A stretch of 8,321 nt of DNA, from the NCBI GenBank assembly GCA_028691095.1, contig JAQUZZ010000047.1:1-8321 (forward strand), written 5' to 3'. Every line of letters begins with the position of its first letter. The first letter of the stretch is position 1. The DNA comes from Alistipes sp. (GTDB lineage Bacteria; Bacteroidota; Bacteroidia; Bacteroidales; Rikenellaceae). The notes under the pieces were generated by a model. The model had not been told where the DNA came from. It was given only the letters and a program-made list of their open reading frames with translations, and did not search any database. Positions 6,137-8,321 of this stretch are shown here, piece by piece. The position numbers and the translations under genes were made by a program.

Positions 6137-6206
6137 GTTCCATTGTTTACGGAGCGGTAAGATGCGGTTTTGAGTCGAAGCATGGGTTCTGTTTTACTTT
6201 TTTCGT

Positions 6207-6233
6207 TATCTTTACCCTGCGAAGTGCTCTTCG
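6207..6233 (+). promoter_or_regulatory. Probable promoter and 5' hairpin of the GH2 gene
   Basis: TATCTTTA at 6207-6214 fits the Bacteroidota -7 pattern, and its context CGTTATCTTTAC closely resembles that of the gdhA promoter. No clear -33 element is seen. At the predicted start, CGAAG (6220-6224) and CTTCG (6229-6233) form a perfect five-pair stem with a four-base loop. The leader to the ATG at 6305 is about 85 bases. Confidence 0.45.
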
Positions 6234-6304
6234 ATGAACCTGAGGCGTTTCCATAACGAATCGACTCCCGTTCCTATTACGAAACCTACGAAGTACTTGA
6301 ATAG

Positions 6305-8321
<2,017 letters not shown>

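Noticed and set aside
5919..6143. 74-codon minus-strand frame containing two copies of HRPPK
   Set aside because: It overlaps the lipoprotein start in another frame, and the repeated peptide only reflects the 24-base DNA repeat.

Overview
The window looks like chromosomal DNA from a member of the Bacteroidota, most likely order Bacteroidales and plausibly an Alistipes/Rikenellaceae-type gut bacterium; the genus is a guess. The reasons are: starts with little or no Shine-Dalgarno sequence; -7 elements of the TAnnTTTG/TAnnTTTA type instead of the E. coli -10 box; a DUF4136-type lipoprotein next to a small outer-membrane barrel; an exported LacZ-type GH2 enzyme; and a long helical protein that I recognise only as a Bacteroidota-type conserved hypothetical. 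I see no mobile element, CRISPR array, tRNA or rRNA.

Layout, left to right. (1) 129-1691 (+): a 520-residue helical, TPR-like protein of unknown function. (2) 1692-2017: an AT-rich gap with several A/T homopolymer runs, small hairpins and the likely gdhA promoter. (3) 2018-3376 (+): gdhA, hexameric glutamate dehydrogenase, followed by two consecutive hairpins, the second a good intrinsic terminator. (4) 3588-4604 (+): a cation diffusion facilitator (CDF) metal-efflux protein with its own promoter, an altered transmembrane-2 metal site and a four-cysteine tail. (5) 4628-4671: a very strong hairpin between convergent genes. (6) 6028-4718 (-): a two-gene operon, a DUF4136-like lipoprotein and then an outer-membrane beta-barrel protein. 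(7) 6029-6304: a divergent control region with a 16-base direct repeat. (8) 6305 to the window end (+): an exported LacZ-type beta-galactosidase, open at its 3' end.

The genes are mostly independent transcription units: nitrogen assimilation (gdhA), metal efflux (CDF), an envelope pair and glycan degradation (GH2). Only the lipoprotein/barrel pair is a convincing operon. I do not see a clearly new multi-gene system. The points most worth a second look are the CDF protein's metal site and tail, the unknown helical protein, the repeat in the lipoprotein leader, and hairpins just downstream of three predicted promoters.
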